62,000 bases of DNA from Mesostigma viride (GCA_009746045.1 RPFO01001179.1:1-62000), one strand, 5' to 3'; shown: positions 30,651-41,800, counted from the stretch's first letter. Notes: generated by a model from the letters alone, not told the origin. Numbers and translations: made by a program.

Positions 30651-31402
30651 GCGCGCTGCCAAGTGTACTTGTGGGCAAATTTTTAGGTGCCCCGTCACTT
30701 CGAGGTACTAAAAATTAGGCTACGGTACGAATTCAGCGAATTTCAGCGAATTTTCAGTCGAACCAAAGGAAGTGACGCCAACTACCAAAAAGTTTCCGTT
30801 ACGAATTTTCAGCCCAACACTCGCGCAAAATGAAGTGACGGCAACTACCAAAACGTTTCCGTTACGAATTTTCACTCCCACACGTTTGCACAAGAGGAAG
30901 TGACGGCAACTACCAAAAAGTTTCCGTTACGAATTTTCAGTCCCACACTTCGCGCAAATTTTAGTAGGGCTGCACGCAAGCTACCTTTCAAAATTTTGCG
31001 CTAGTATGGAACGCATTTCATTCGTCTGGAGGAACGCTGCCCGCCAACTACCCCCGTTCAGAATGTTCCGCCGAAATTTACTTGAGATTTGGAAATCTGA
31101 ATGTGCGCGCAAATTTTAGTAGGGCTGCACGCAAGCTACCTTTCAAAATTTTGCGCAAGTATGGAACGCAATTCATTCGTCCGGAGGAATGCTGCTCGTC
31201 AACTGCCCCCGTTCAGAAAGTTGCGCCGAACTTTACTTGAGATTTGGAAATCTGAACGTGCGGTTGGAGTTTCGCGGGGAAACCCAAGTTCCCTAGTAAT
31301 TCACCAATGACGCGCTTCGAACACTTGCCCGCTAAAACCTAAGCAGCCGCTCCGGCTGGCCACTTAAACGAAACTTGATGCAGTAGTTGGTCGGAGGTTG
31401 CG
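30651..31402. repeat. Insert of about 0.75 kb with tandem repeats inside the element 1 protease
   Basis: Comparison with element 2 (SYQFVSDFSGGVHVKVLGEV) shows that the protease frame breaks after YNF (about 30640) and resumes near 31403 with GFDGQRAYKVAGQV. The insert has three copies of a unit of about 65 bp (AAGTGACGGCAACTACCAAA...) at about 30770-30957, and two copies of a unit of about 145 bp (GCGCAAATTTTAGTAGGGCT...) at about 30955 and 31105. Its exact ends and any target duplication are unclear. It starts with GTGAGCG, like a splice donor, but no acceptor that keeps the frame is evident. Confidence 0.6.
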
Positions 31403-33346
31403 GGGTTTGACGGGCAGCGGGCTTATAAGGTGGCTGGGCAGGTGCTCATGCCCATCCTAGGGGTAGATGTCCCTGTGCAAGTGCTAGAGGGTTACAAGGG
31501 GATCACCCTCATAGGTAACCCATTTGTTTCCCTCCCCGGGTTTTCTGTGTCAGGCGGCTTGGTGACCCTCGAGGGGGTGGGGAGCATAGGATTATACCAA
31601 TATCACGTAGCGCTTGCAGCCCTCACGGGCCGGGGTCCCCCCGAGGCTATTAATCACCCTGAGGATTATGCCACTGCAGTAGGGGCCATTCGCGGGGCGG
31701 AATATACGGCAGAGCCGCTGGTAGCCGATGTCACGCAGCCGCAGAAGTGTCACCCCAGCAGTCTTGGCATTTTTCCCTGGAGCATCGCCACTAAATCTCC
31801 TGTTAGTTATCCGCAGTTTAAGGAGGACTGCCGTGACCCTGTCAAGTTCCATAAGTGGCGCGCGGCTTTCTTGCGCGCGCAGCTGGAGTGGGCGATGTAT
31901 GGGGTGTATGGGGAGTTGATGGAGGTGCCGCAAGGGGCGGTAAAGCTGAACTTGAAGTTTGTGCTCAAGTATAAGCAGGTCCTCCCCACTGACCCTGTCA
32001 CATTTCATGTACGGCCCTGTGTCACGGAGTTTAGGGGCTCGTCTGAGTTGTCGGAGGAGGAATTGTTTACGCCCGGGCTGTCGCAGACCACTAGCCGGGT
32101 GTTAACATCGGTGTTCTTGGGGCTGTTGGATCGGGGGTTGGACTATGCCATGGCCTGCTCAGATTTTCAGCGGGCCTTTCTCCACAGCGACCCGGCAGTG
32201 GCCGAGGAAGTGTGGCGTGGCACGGTGTATGTGGTCAAGGTCCCTTTGGTGTGGCAGGGGGAGCTGCGGTGTGTGTACTTGCGGCTTCTCCTTGGTGTGG
32301 AGGGCCTGCAGTCTAGCCCCATCATCTTTCGCAAGACGGCTGAACGCATCTTTGCTAGCATGGGGGCGGTGTTTTCCCGCATCGATAGCAACCTCTTTCA
32401 CATCCACACACCCAACCCACACGAGCCCGCGTTCATGCAATGGCATGGGGATGACTGGCGGCTTATTGGACCCCGGGCGTGGGTCCGGCAGTTCATAACC
32501 GCTGTGGCCAAGCTTTTGCCCACTAGCCGCACGTTGTGGCTGGACCCCGACACCCCCGTCCCTTTCTGTGGCCTAACCTACACTTTGCACCGCACACCGG
32601 TTGGCTGGTGCATTGACATGGCGGCCAAGCAGGAATACGCCGACAAGCTCGCGCAATCGCTGCCTGAGCGGCTGGATGCGTCCGCGGGACCGCACTTGCG
32701 CGGCCAGCTGGGGTGGCTCGCGGGCACGGTGCGACCCGACCTGTCCATCTACGCGCGTGCGCCCGACGCCGTGCTTGCGGGCATGGGAGCGCAGCATCTT
32801 CGGACGCAAGTCTTGGCGTCACCGGGCCTGCGCGTGTGGGGGGTTGATATCACCCGCCCGGTGGCAATGACCATTTACTCTGACGCGAACCTGGAGTCGC
32901 GTACCATCACGCAGCTGCGCGCGCGGGAGGCGGCCATCTTTTTTCTTGATAGCCCCACTGGGCAGCCCACTATTGTCGACTGGTATAGCCGCATCCATCA
33001 GTGGGTAGTGGTAGACAGCAATCGCGCGGAGTGTCGCGCGTTCATTTCCGCTGTCGACCATGCGTGTTATGTGCAGCATCTTTTGCAATGGATTGCGGAT
33101 AAGGCCCGCGTGGCGCTGTCGCTCCGCATGCGGCTGTGCACAGATAGCAAGTCAATAATTGAGTTTCTGAATAACCCGCTCGCCTCCACCACCAAACTAG
33201 ATTACCTTGTGTTGGCCGAGTCCGCCACGGTGTTGGATGAGCGGCGGTGGATCCCCGAGAGCGAGAATATTGCCGATGCCTTGACCAAGCCAGCGATGCT
33301 GTCGGGGCCTCAGTACAAGCTGCTGCGGCAGCTCATGATGACATGA
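31403..33346 (+). CDS. pol: Element 1 Pol, second part: protease end, RT (HGDD) and RNase H
   Basis: Opens in frame with GFDGQRAYKVAGQV, the second half of the protease (MPILGVDVPVQVLEGYKGITLIG, matching element 2 IPILGQDTAFCVLEGYQGPALLG). RT: LNLKFVLKYK, CSDFQRAFLHSD with the first catalytic Asp (about 32160), YLRLLLGVEGLQSSP (Copia-like LYGLKQAP region) and QWHGDDW at 32444-32455, where Copia RT has YVDD. RNase H: TIYSDANLESR, DSNRAECRAFISA, CTDSKSIIEFLNNP, and IPESENIADALTKP near the end. The stop is at 33344. The Copia-type RNase H signature ties this diverged polymerase to Copia. The frame is intact over 640 codons. Confidence 0.9.
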   Translation, partial: GFDGQRAYKVAGQVLMPILGVDVPVQVLEGYKGITLIGNPFVSLPGFSVSGGLVTLEGVGSIGLYQYHVALAALTGRGPPEAINHPEDYATAVGAIRGAEYTAEPLVADVTQPQKCHPSSLGIFPWSIATKSPVSYPQFKEDCRDPVKFHKWRAAFLRAQLEWAMYGVYGELMEVPQGAVKLNLKFVLKYKQVLPTDPVTFHVRPCVTEFRGSSELSEEELFTPGLSQTTSRVLTSVFLGLLDRGLDYAMACSDFQRAFLHSDPAVAEEVWRGTVYVVKVPLVWQGELRCVYLRLLLGVEGLQSSPIIFRKTAERIFASMGAVFSRIDSNLFHIHTPNPHEPAFMQWHGDDWRLIGPRAWVRQFITAVAKLLPTSRTLWLDPDTPVPFCGLTYTLHRTPVGWCIDMAAKQEYADKLAQSLPERLDASAGPHLRGQLGWLAGTVRPDLSIYARAPDAVLAGMGAQHLRTQVLASPGLRVWGVDITRPVAMTIYSDANLESRTITQLRAREAAIFFLDSPTGQPTIVDWYSRIHQWVVVDSNRAECRAFISAVDHACYVQHLLQWIADKARVALSLRMRLCTDSKSIIEFLNNPLASTTKLDYLVLAESATVLDERRWIPESENIADALTKPAMLSGPQYKLLRQLMMT

Positions 33347-33686
33347 GTTTTTTTTTACCGTGTGACCTGTCGTCTTTTTTGCATGGGAATGGGCGCTTCT
33401 TTCATCTGTGAATACATTTCCCTAGACCTGACAGGCGGCCAGTGTGCCTAATAATGATGCATGTGGTGCAGTTGCACCCAAGTAGAAAAGGAGGCCGGGA
33501 GCAAAGCCCGGGTGTTTTTTGGCGTGCTCAGATCCCAGCGTAGGGCACCCTCCTTGGGGTTTAGGATTTGGGGACGGTCAGTGTGCCGTTACGTGTTTCT
33601 CTACTTGAACGTACGTAGGGTCAGTGCTACCCTATTGCCCCTCGCTTTAAATAATTTATGATAATTATTTAAAAAGAAAGTATGGG
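33347..33686 (+). other. 3' untranslated region and polypurine tract of element 1
   Basis: No ORF of interest; ends in AAAAAGAAAGTATGGG against the LTR. Confidence 0.6.
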
Positions 33687-34117
33687 AGTTGTGCTCCCGA
33701 GTGGCATCTATCCGCTGGCCGGTAGTCGCCGGCCTGGGCGCCTAGTCAGGTGGGCATCAAAGATTGGTGTCTAGATGCTAGTCGGTGCCTAAGCAAGGTA
33801 CGGAAGCCAGTGCGCGCCGGGACGGTCAGAGAACCGTCGCCCTCGGTAGCACAGATCTGCTGAGTGCCGGTCGTCTCGGGTTAGAGGCTCGAGCATGCAC
33901 TATCGGGTAGCCTACCGGTAGTCTCGGGTTAGAGGCTCGAGCATGCCTTATCGGTTAGCGCCGCGCCGCTGAGCTCCTTGCGGCCTGGCCAGCTGCAAGG
34001 GTTCAATAGCAATCAGTGGCGGCTGCGGGCTCAGCCTCCCACAATCGGTTCCCCAAACAACAAAAATCCCGTCTCCATCGCCGGCGTGCTATAGCCAGCG
34101 GTGAAGGGCATTCAACT
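33687..34117 (+). repeat. 3' LTR of element 1
   Basis: 431 bp; same ends as the 5' LTR; TCCTG follows at 34118. Confidence 0.9.
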
Positions 34118-34122
34118 TCCTG

Positions 34123-35239
34123 GGTTGTGCGACCGGTGTGGAACAGATATAGCGACTGTGCGGCGACCCTGGGTTGCCACAAGGCGAGCCAGGCTCCTGC
34201 GTGGAGCCACATGTGGTGTGAAGTACGTCCATAGTCTCATAAAAATCTGCGTATTCCGCCCGCCGAGAAAGGGCGTCCGGGACCACATTCTCTGCACCCT
34301 TCACGTACTGAATTTTGAAAGGGGCAAACTGAGACAAGTACTCCATCCACCGCGCCTGACGGGGCGTCAAGTTAGGTTGGGCGAGCAGGTGCGTGAGGGG
34401 CCGATGGTCCGTGTGGATGATCAGCCGGTGGGGATCAAGGTCCCCCTGCTTGCTAATGGCAACGTCAAACTGAGCCCCGAGAAGATGATGGCGCCAAGTG
34501 TGACAGCAGTAGACCACAGCAAGAAGCTCCTGCTGATGCACTGGGTAGTTACGCTCGGCGGGGATCATGGTGCGGGAGATATACTCAACCGGCTGTAACC
34601 CCTGACCCTGGTCCTGCAGGAGGACGCCGCCAATCGCAACCTTGCTCGCGTCCGTGGCCACCACAAAGGGCCTTGATGGATCCGGGATAGCGAGCACGGG
34701 TGCTGTGGTCAAGCTGTGCTTGAGGGCCTCGAAGGCCTGCTGGCACGGTTCCGACCAGACAAAGGGAACACCCTTCTTGAGGAGGGCGTTGATGGGGGCA
34801 GCTATTGTCGCGAAGCGGGGGATAAAGCGTCGGTAGTATGACGCGATACCCAAAAAGTTGCGCACACCCTTGACGTCGGTCGGGGTCGGCCACTGTTGGA
34901 TGGAAGCAATCTTTGCGGGGTCCGTCGCGACGCCAGCGGCAGAGACTCAGGATGTGACCCAAAAAGGGCACGCTGCGTCCAGCGCGGACCTTGGCCTTGC
35001 GGACTGAAAGATGCTCCTCTTTCATAATGCGCAACTGTCACTGTGTCGACGTCCTCTAAGTGATCCTCGAAAGTCTTAGAGTACACGAGGATGTCGTCCA
35101 GGTACGCGAGAGCGCATGTGCGCTTGTAGGACCACGGGGGCTTCACGCCCCGGTTGGGGTCCTTGAGGTCACGGGAAACCTGCGGAAGATGCGCGGTTCC
35201 CATGACAGGGCGGAGGATGTCGTTCATGAGCATCCACAT
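34123..35239 (-). pseudogene. pol: Gypsy RT C-terminal half and RNase H
   Basis: Two frames: 35239-34990 with LMNDILRPVMG and the catalytic box AYLDDILVYSKTFEDHLED, then, after frameshifts near 35040-34870, 34865 downward with FLGIASYYRRFI, KKGVPFVWSEPCQQAFEALK and RNase H motifs VATDASKVAIGGVLL, HQQELLAVVYC, IIHTDHRPLTHLL and VVPDALSRR. It continues as LYLFHTGRTTQ into the TCCTG site of element 1. Typical Ty3/Gypsy order. Upstream it is cut by the 35240-38240 insert. Confidence 0.9.
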
Positions 35240-35280
35240 CAATCCAAAAACGCGTTTTGGTTTCCTGGTAATTATTTCAA

Positions 35281-35965
35281 GATAGGCTAATAGTCAGTTT
35301 GGCCTCAAATTTGGCACCAAGGTACCTAATCAGATATCTTATGATGCCATGTGGTCAAAAAAATTTTTGGGAGTCGGCACCATGGTAACATGGTGACATT
35401 TGCTAGCAAAAAATACCGTATTTTCAGCACTTTCTGGCATGTATGCATATATAATGACATCAAATGAACTCAGTTGGGCCTGGAACTTTGCACATGTTCT
35501 AAACACATCCCATGCAGCATGCCCACAAAGTTTCAGGCTGGTTGGATGACAAATTGGTGACAAATGCTAGCATAAATACCCAAAAAATGCAGTTTTTCAT
35601 GGTTTTTTAAGGGTTTTATCACACATATGCATACATAATGACACCAAATGAACTCAGTTGGGCCTGGAACTTTGCACATGTTCTAAACACATTCCATGCA
35701 GCATGCCCACAAAGTTTCAGGCTGGTTGGATGACAAATTGGTGACAAATGCTAGCATAAATACCCCCAAAATGCAGTTTTTCAGTGTTTTCCAAGTATTT
35801 CATCATAGGTTTGCACATATATAAGACCCAAGTGGACTCAGTTGGAGCTAGAACTTGGCACATGTTCGAAACACATCCCATGCAGCCTGCCCACAAAGCT
35901 TCAGGCTGGTTGGATGACAAATTGGTGACAGATGCTAGCATAAATACCACAGAAAAAGCAGCTTT
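35281..35965. repeat. Satellite-like tandem array, unit about 184 bp
   Basis: Three clear copies containing CTCAGTTGGGCCTGGAACTT and ATGCCCACAAAGTTTCAGG start near 35469, 35653 and 35837, preceded by a more degenerate copy from about 35281. Confidence 0.8.
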
Positions 35966-36514
35966 CTATTGTTCTTACAAGGGTTTCATGGCAATCATTC
36001 CACCTTGGTGTACAGAAGGTTCCAAACAACACATCATTACATTATGCATCATATTTACAATGCAGGAAGGCATACTTGGGGGCACATGCCTATAGTACAA
36101 TGCATTAATAACACACCTCTAGCCAGCTAGCTAGCTATATAGTGGCTAATGCCACACCCGGGGGCACGTTCTCACGGCCCTGCTGCATCCTTTTCCTTTT
36201 CTTCTTCTCTGCATCTGACAGGGGCCTGCCCACCATCTTCTCATCCACCAGCCTGGTGAGCACCCTGACGTTGGTGACTTGCGTCCGCTACCCTACCCCC
36301 ATGGCACGCTTGGCCTTACGCTTGGTGAAGGTGGAGGGGTGGGTGCGACAGTTGGTCTGGGTTTTCATCACCCCCTTCCTCCAGTGCATGCGTGTGCTCC
36401 AACGCCTAAGCAGAGAAGCACACACACACACACACATACACACACACACGTCGATCCCTTACCCACCCACACTCACACACATACACATGTATCCACCCAC
36501 CCATGCATACACGT

Positions 36515-36743
<229 letters not shown>

Positions 36744-36754
36744 GTCATACATAC

Positions 36755-37239
36755 CCTCCCTCCCTCCTCCCTCCCTCCCTCCCTCCCTCCCTCCCTCCCT
36801 CCCTCCCTCCCTCCCTCCCTCCCTCCCTCCCTCCCTCCCTCCCTCCCTCCTCCCTCCCTCCCTCCCTCCCTCCCTCCCTCCCTCCCTCCCTCCCTCCCTC
36901 CCTCCCTCCCTCCCTCCCTCCCTCCCTCCCTCCCTCCCTCCCTCCTCCCTCCCTCCCTCCCTCCCTCCCTCCCTCCCTCCCTCCCTCCCTCCCTCCCTCC
37001 CTCCCTCCTCCCTCCCTCCCTCCCTCCCTCCCTCCCTCCCTCCCTCCCTCCTCCCTCCCTCCCTCCCTCCCTCCCTCCCTCCCTCCCTCCTCCCTCCCTC
37101 CCTCCCTCCCTCCCTCCCTCCCTCCCTCCCTCCCTCCCTCCCTCCCTCCCTCCCTCCCTCCCTAGGCCTCCCTCCCTCCCTCCCTCCCTCCCTCCCTCCC
37201 TCCCTCCCTCCCTCCCTCCCTCCCTCCCCCCCTCCCTCA
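36755..37239. repeat. (CCCT)n microsatellite with phase slips
   Basis: About 480 bp of CCCT units; occasional CTCCTCC units shift the phase, and one AGG interruption lies near 37164. The top strand is pure pyrimidine almost throughout. Confidence 0.98.
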
Positions 37240-38240
37240 TTCATACACCCGTTCATTCATGCATGCAGCCGCTCATCATTAACACGCCTCCGTTGGGAAA
37301 CTCACGGGGTATGAACTATGAAACGGGCGGTAAGAAAGGAAGAAGGAGCCGCCTCCCCAACATGCCGCCCGGCAAAGGCAGCGATGGGCCGTCCAGGAGG
37401 GAAACACTGCGCTTTGCCTTGTACGCCGGGGTGCGCAGGCGACGTGCGGGCACTGTCGCGTGTAAATTTGCCTGCCCGCCCCAGTCCTTCTCGGAACGCC
37501 TCCCCAGAGCATGCCGTCATGGTAAGAGCTCTTTTCGCCCGTCGCCGGAAGCTTAAACCACAAGAATACGCCGGTTAATGACCAGAAAATGGGGGGTTGT
37601 CGACGTTATAAACCAGTAGCTGTGGTTTTTCCCGCACCCCGAGCACACTCCGGACGGGGCCAGCAAGCCCCGCCCGCAGGATAAACACCGGGCGATGTTG
37701 CTGCGCCCAAGCGAAGTCATATAGCTGCAAGAAAAGACGTAAAAGCGATTAAAAGCACGACATGCAGTGTTGCCCCTGTCAGCGCTCCTATAATTCTCAC
37801 TTTTTCGCGGAAGGGGCGTAAAAATCGGAAACGCAAAATTAAGGGAAATCCTACGCTGGGTTTCTTTGAAATGATGTAAGGAACTGGTGGAACGTGTTCG
37901 TTTCCACCGTCAAGTAGTTTGGGCAACGAGACCTTACCTTAAAGATGCACGGGTCTGGTCGGACGGCGAGCAAAAACTGCGCCAACTGCGTGCTTGTCCT
38001 CGTTCACACCCAATACAGCAGCATTTCGCGAGTTTTTTTGTGAATATTATTTTTCCCTATGACAATGCCGTTCGAACAAGCGAAATCCGGTACACAATGG
38101 CTTCGTATTCCGTGAGCAATAAATTTTCAGCTACCATAGCCTTGCACACCGAATTTCAGTCAACATTGCACGCGCGCACCGAATTTCGTCAACTTTCGCG
38201 CGGGAATTACCGGGGAACCGCCCGGCGCTGCGCCGGATTG

Positions 38241-38700
38241 ATGTGTCTGGAAGCTCGCGGGGGCATTGCACAAACCCGTCGCGGCCACCCGAAACTGGTA
38301 ATGCCCAAAGGGCGTGTTGAACGCCGTCTTGTGACAATCCTCCGAGGCGATGCGAAGCTGCCAGAAGCCATCCGCGCTGCCAGTCTAGGACTGTAAAGCA
38401 CGTGGCTCCTTGGACGCGGTTGAAGATATCGTCCATGCGCGGGAGGGGGTACTTGGACTTTACCGTGATAGCATTGAGCTTCCGGTAGTCCGTGACGAGC
38501 CGCCACTTGCCCCCAGGCTTAGGGACCAGTAGCACACCAGCCGAGATGGGGCTATTGCTAGGCTCGATGAGACCCCGCTCCAAGAGCGCCATCAAGATCT
38601 TCTTCAGCTCCACCAGCTCAACTGGACCCATGCGGTACATGGGGGAGGACGTGGGACCGTAGCCCTCCTTCACCTGGATGCGGTGGAGCACTGAGCGGTG
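38241..38700 (-). pseudogene. pol: Gypsy RT N-terminal half
   Basis: Minus-strand frame with PMYRMGPVELVELKKIL, LIEPSNSPISAGVLLVPKPG, KWRLVTDYRKLNAIT and LPRMDDIFNRVQGATCFTVLD (first catalytic Asp of RT at the end). After a frameshift near 38370 it continues QLRIASEDCHKTAFNTPFG and VAATGLCNAPASFQT to the insert boundary. Clear Ty3/Gypsy RT. Confidence 0.9.
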
Positions 38701-39833
38701 CGGGGGAAACTCCTGCTTTTGTCAAAGAGCTTCTCCCGTCGCGCTAGAACCGCGTTATAACGCTCCGTCTCCTCGGGTGTAAACCCCACGCCGATCTCAT
38801 TAAGGAGAACCTCTATGTTGGAGAGGTCCAGACGGTACATGTAGTACTCCTTGCCTCGATGCAGCTTACTCTCCAGTGACTTGAGGCTCATGAGGATCTG
38901 CGAGGCGTTGCGGGGCTGGGTGACTTCCCGCTTGTGCGTGATGTTATGCACATCGGAGCCCTGCACTTGGTATTCGCTGACAGGACTCCAGAAGGAACCG
39001 TCAGGGAACCACACCACGCGACGCGCCGAATGCTAATGTCCACATCCTGCGCGTCCAGCCAGTCGATGCCGATGATGATGTCGGCAGCTCCCAGCGGTGC
39101 GACCGTGGCTGTGAGCTCCACAGGGATGCCTTGAATCACGGCCTTGATATCAACCCGCGACCAGGCGAGGGGCTCTTGCGACCATCTGAATATGTCACAT
39201 TCACCACTGTCGCATGTGGACGGATGTCGTATCCTGCGCGACGCGCCAATGCCTCGTTGATGAACGACGTAGACGCACCCGTGTCCACCATGAACTGCAC
39301 GTCCATGACGGTCTTGTCCTTGAGGTAGGGGTCTAATGCTGATCCCGGTACAGCCAGACCTCCCCTAAAAAGGAGCAAGTTGCGGGTACCAGCCGGAGTT
39401 GCGCGCGTAGGCTGGTCGGAGCTCGCTGCGCTACCCGTGGCCGGCTGCGTGCTTGGGGCAGAGTCCTCGCCCAAGGATGCATCCGCACTTGTATTCGCTA
39501 CAAGCGGGGTGCGACTATCTACTGTAACGACTGATTCTGCGCCCGCGCTGGTATTCGCTACCAACGGGGTGTCCTTATCTAAGCTGTCTATCTGCCCGAC
39601 GTTGTTGACTTGCGCTATCTTATCTACCTGTCCTACATCTACCTCTATCCGTGTAGGCAGGGACACTACGCACGAGGAACGGAGGGCCGGGAGACCGCCT
39701 CGTTCGACCGCCCGGTCCACTCTTCCCCCTCTACCTCATCCTCTTCGTCGCCATGCCCATAGCCGGCAACCGCCTTGCCATCCGTAACCCCCGAGGCGCC
39801 ATTACCCGAGTCCTGTTGCTGTGAGAACAACTC
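38701..39833 (-). pseudogene. pol: Gypsy Gag C-terminal end and protease
   Basis: Reading from 39833: ELFSQQQDSGNG and an acidic stretch (GHGDEEDEVEGEEW), a frameshift near 39720, then a Ser/Thr/Asp-rich linker with a duplicated TPLVANTSA motif, then retropepsin: VQFMVDTGASTSFINEAL (D-T-G, about 39270-39290) and, after another frameshift near 39150, LGAADIIIGIDWLDAQDVDI (ILG-type flap end) and WFPDGSFWSPVSE. The linker to RT follows (FTPEETERYNAVLARREKLF). At least three frame changes, so not functional as read. Confidence 0.85.
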
Positions 39834-41800
39834 ATTCATGTCCCACGTAGCTCCCACAAAAACCAGCATCTTCATTAAAACAATAAGTGGAAGCATACAT
39901 GTGACACTAATTGACATGCCCGGAGGCACGCCGTTCAAGGCCCTTCATGAAGTACGTTGCCCTAGAGGCAACCAAGACACGGGTGGGTGGGTGGGGAGCA
40001 AAGAAAGAGGCCGACAAAACCAGCCAGAGCGGCTTTTAGTCGCAAAACCTCCCTTATCCCTAGCTAACTGACGTCATTAAACCCTTATGTTTAGTGGATG
40101 CTAGTAAGACGCTAACCGTACAGACCGGGGGTAGAATATCCCGAACCTGCACGGCTAGTATTAAATAATGCGTAGGTTGTTCTTTTCAGGGGCACTGCAC
40201 CTCACGCCCCGTTCCGCCCGGGTATAATCAACCCAAGCGCGGAACGCACATTTTATTTAATTCATTTTTCAACCATGCACTATATTGCATCTACTAATCA
40301 CAAAAGCTCTAGCCAAACAGCTACGAGTAAACACTACGACCTATAAGCCGCTCATCCAGCGGCCTCTTGTTCCCGCATTCACGTATAGAAGAAACTCCGT
40401 TCAAAGAACCCCGATTCATGTCCCACGTAGCTCCCACAAAAACCAGCATCTTCATTAAAACAATAAGTGGAAGCATACATGTGACACTAATTGACATGCC
40501 CGGAGGCACGCCGTTCAAGGCCCTTCATGAAGTACGTTGCCCAATCACCCCCGCCCTGGCTTTCCCTTGAAGCCGCACTCCACCTTGCTCGTTGTCACAA
40601 GTGACCGCCCTGCCGCAAAACGGGAGCCCCCCCACATCGGGAGGCGTGTGCCCGGCGGCTGTGGATGCATGGCCAGGCCCAAAAAGGCCCAGCGCATTTG
40701 CACTGCGATTGCGCACGGCCAGCCTATCATGACCCCTCTCGGGGCCCCGAGTCGGTACCGCTATGGCCGTCTCCCCATAGACCCGGGGTGCTTCGAGAAA
40801 AAACGTGGACCTAGCCCAGGCCCCGCCAGCCCGGATGCCCGAGGCCACAGCCCCAGGCACCTGGCTGAACGAGAGTCCGTTCAGCCAAGACCGCATTCCC
40901 CCCCGAGGTTTCTATGCGTGGGGAAAAAATTTCTAGCTTAGGCGCTTTTCCCATCGCCGTCCCCAGCCCCAACCACCCCCCCCTCGGCGGAAGGCAATTG
41001 CAAAGTTTGCTGGCCAGCAGCAATTTCCGAAGAAAAAGCCGCAGGCCGCGGACCGAGACACGGGTCGCCAGTGCCAGCCATCCGGCTCCAACCCGGGGTG
41101 CAAGCATCCCCAGGTACGGAGCACCAGCTCGCGCACTGGGCCGACCAAGCGACAGTTGAGCACCTGTCACGGCATCCGGCCCACCAAAGACCCCAAGCTG
41201 GGGAAAAGGTGCGGACCGGAGGTAATCATTTTCTTTTCTTTTAGTTAACCGAGCGAGGAACTACGCCTGGCCGGTTAACAACTGGAAGTCTCACCACTGG
41301 CCAAGTGGCCAGTGCAACCAGTGCTTTTGGGATTTTGCTCCGCAGCACCCATAGCTGCGGCTGCCGCCGCAACGACAACGAGCAAAGAAAGAGGCCGACA
41401 AAACCAGCCAGAGCGGCTTTTAGTCGCAAAACCTCCCTTATCCCTAGCTAACTGACGTCATTAAACCCTTATGTTTAGTGGATGCTAGTAAGACGCTAAC
41501 CGTACAGACCGGGGGTAGAATATCCCGAACCTGCACGGCTAGTATTAAATAATGCGTAGGTTGTTCTTTTCAGGGGCACTGCACCTCACGCCCCGTTCCG
41601 CCCGGGTATAATCAACCCAAGCGCGGAACGCACATTTTATTTAATTCATTTTTCAACCATGCACTATATTGCATCTACTAATCACAAAAGCTCTAGCCAA
41701 ACAGCTACGAGTAAACACTACGACCTATAAGCCGCTCATCCAGCGGCCTCTTGTTCCCGCATTCACGTATAGAAGAAACTCCGTTCAAAGAACCCCGATT
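39834..41800. mobile_element. Split-direct-repeat element 1 (A-s-B-A'-i-B')
   Basis: A repeats: 39834-39962 and 40414-40542 (129 bp each). B repeats: 39996-40416 and 41380-41800 (421 bp each). Order on +: A, 33 bp spacer, B directly joined to A', 837 bp interior, B'. On the minus strand this is B - interior - A B - A, the split direct repeats known from PAT/Kangaroo-type DIRS elements and Chlamydomonas TOC1. ATT is shared at both outer ends and at the B/A' junction. The Gypsy gag frame reads through if a single ATT is kept (NRELNELFSQQ); CAACTC also occurs on both sides, so a 6 bp duplication is the alternative. No recombinase or RT is present, so it is non-autonomous. Confidence 0.7.
39981..39996 (+). 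other. G-quadruplex motif in short spacer of split-repeat element 1
   Basis: GGGTGGGTGGGTGGGG: four G-runs with 1-nt loops, in the A-B spacer. The other split-repeat element has GGGTGGGAGGGAGGGG at the same place (48768-48783). Confidence 0.75.

Larger units (their letters stand above)
27126..34117 (+). mobile_element. Element 1: Copia-like retrotransposon with gag-IN-PR-RT-RH order
   Basis: LTRs at 27126-27559 (434 bp) and 33687-34117 (431 bp) differ by one base and a 3 bp deletion that I could see. They begin AGTTGTGC and end TTCAACT, unlike TG...CA. TCCTG flanks both ends (27121-27125, 34118-34122). A purine tract AAAAAGAAAGTATGGG precedes the 3' LTR. The coding order is Gag, in-frame TGA, integrase, protease, RT, RNase H, with a 0.76 kb insert inside the protease. 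It sits in the RNase H region of the minus-strand Gypsy, whose frame closes across the site with one TCCTG copy. Confidence 0.9.

Noticed and set aside
30648-31417. Spliceosomal intron in element 1 pol
   Set aside because: GTGAGCG at the left looks like a donor and CAG occurs at the right, but the acceptors I tried do not restore the reading frame; left as an insertion of unknown type.
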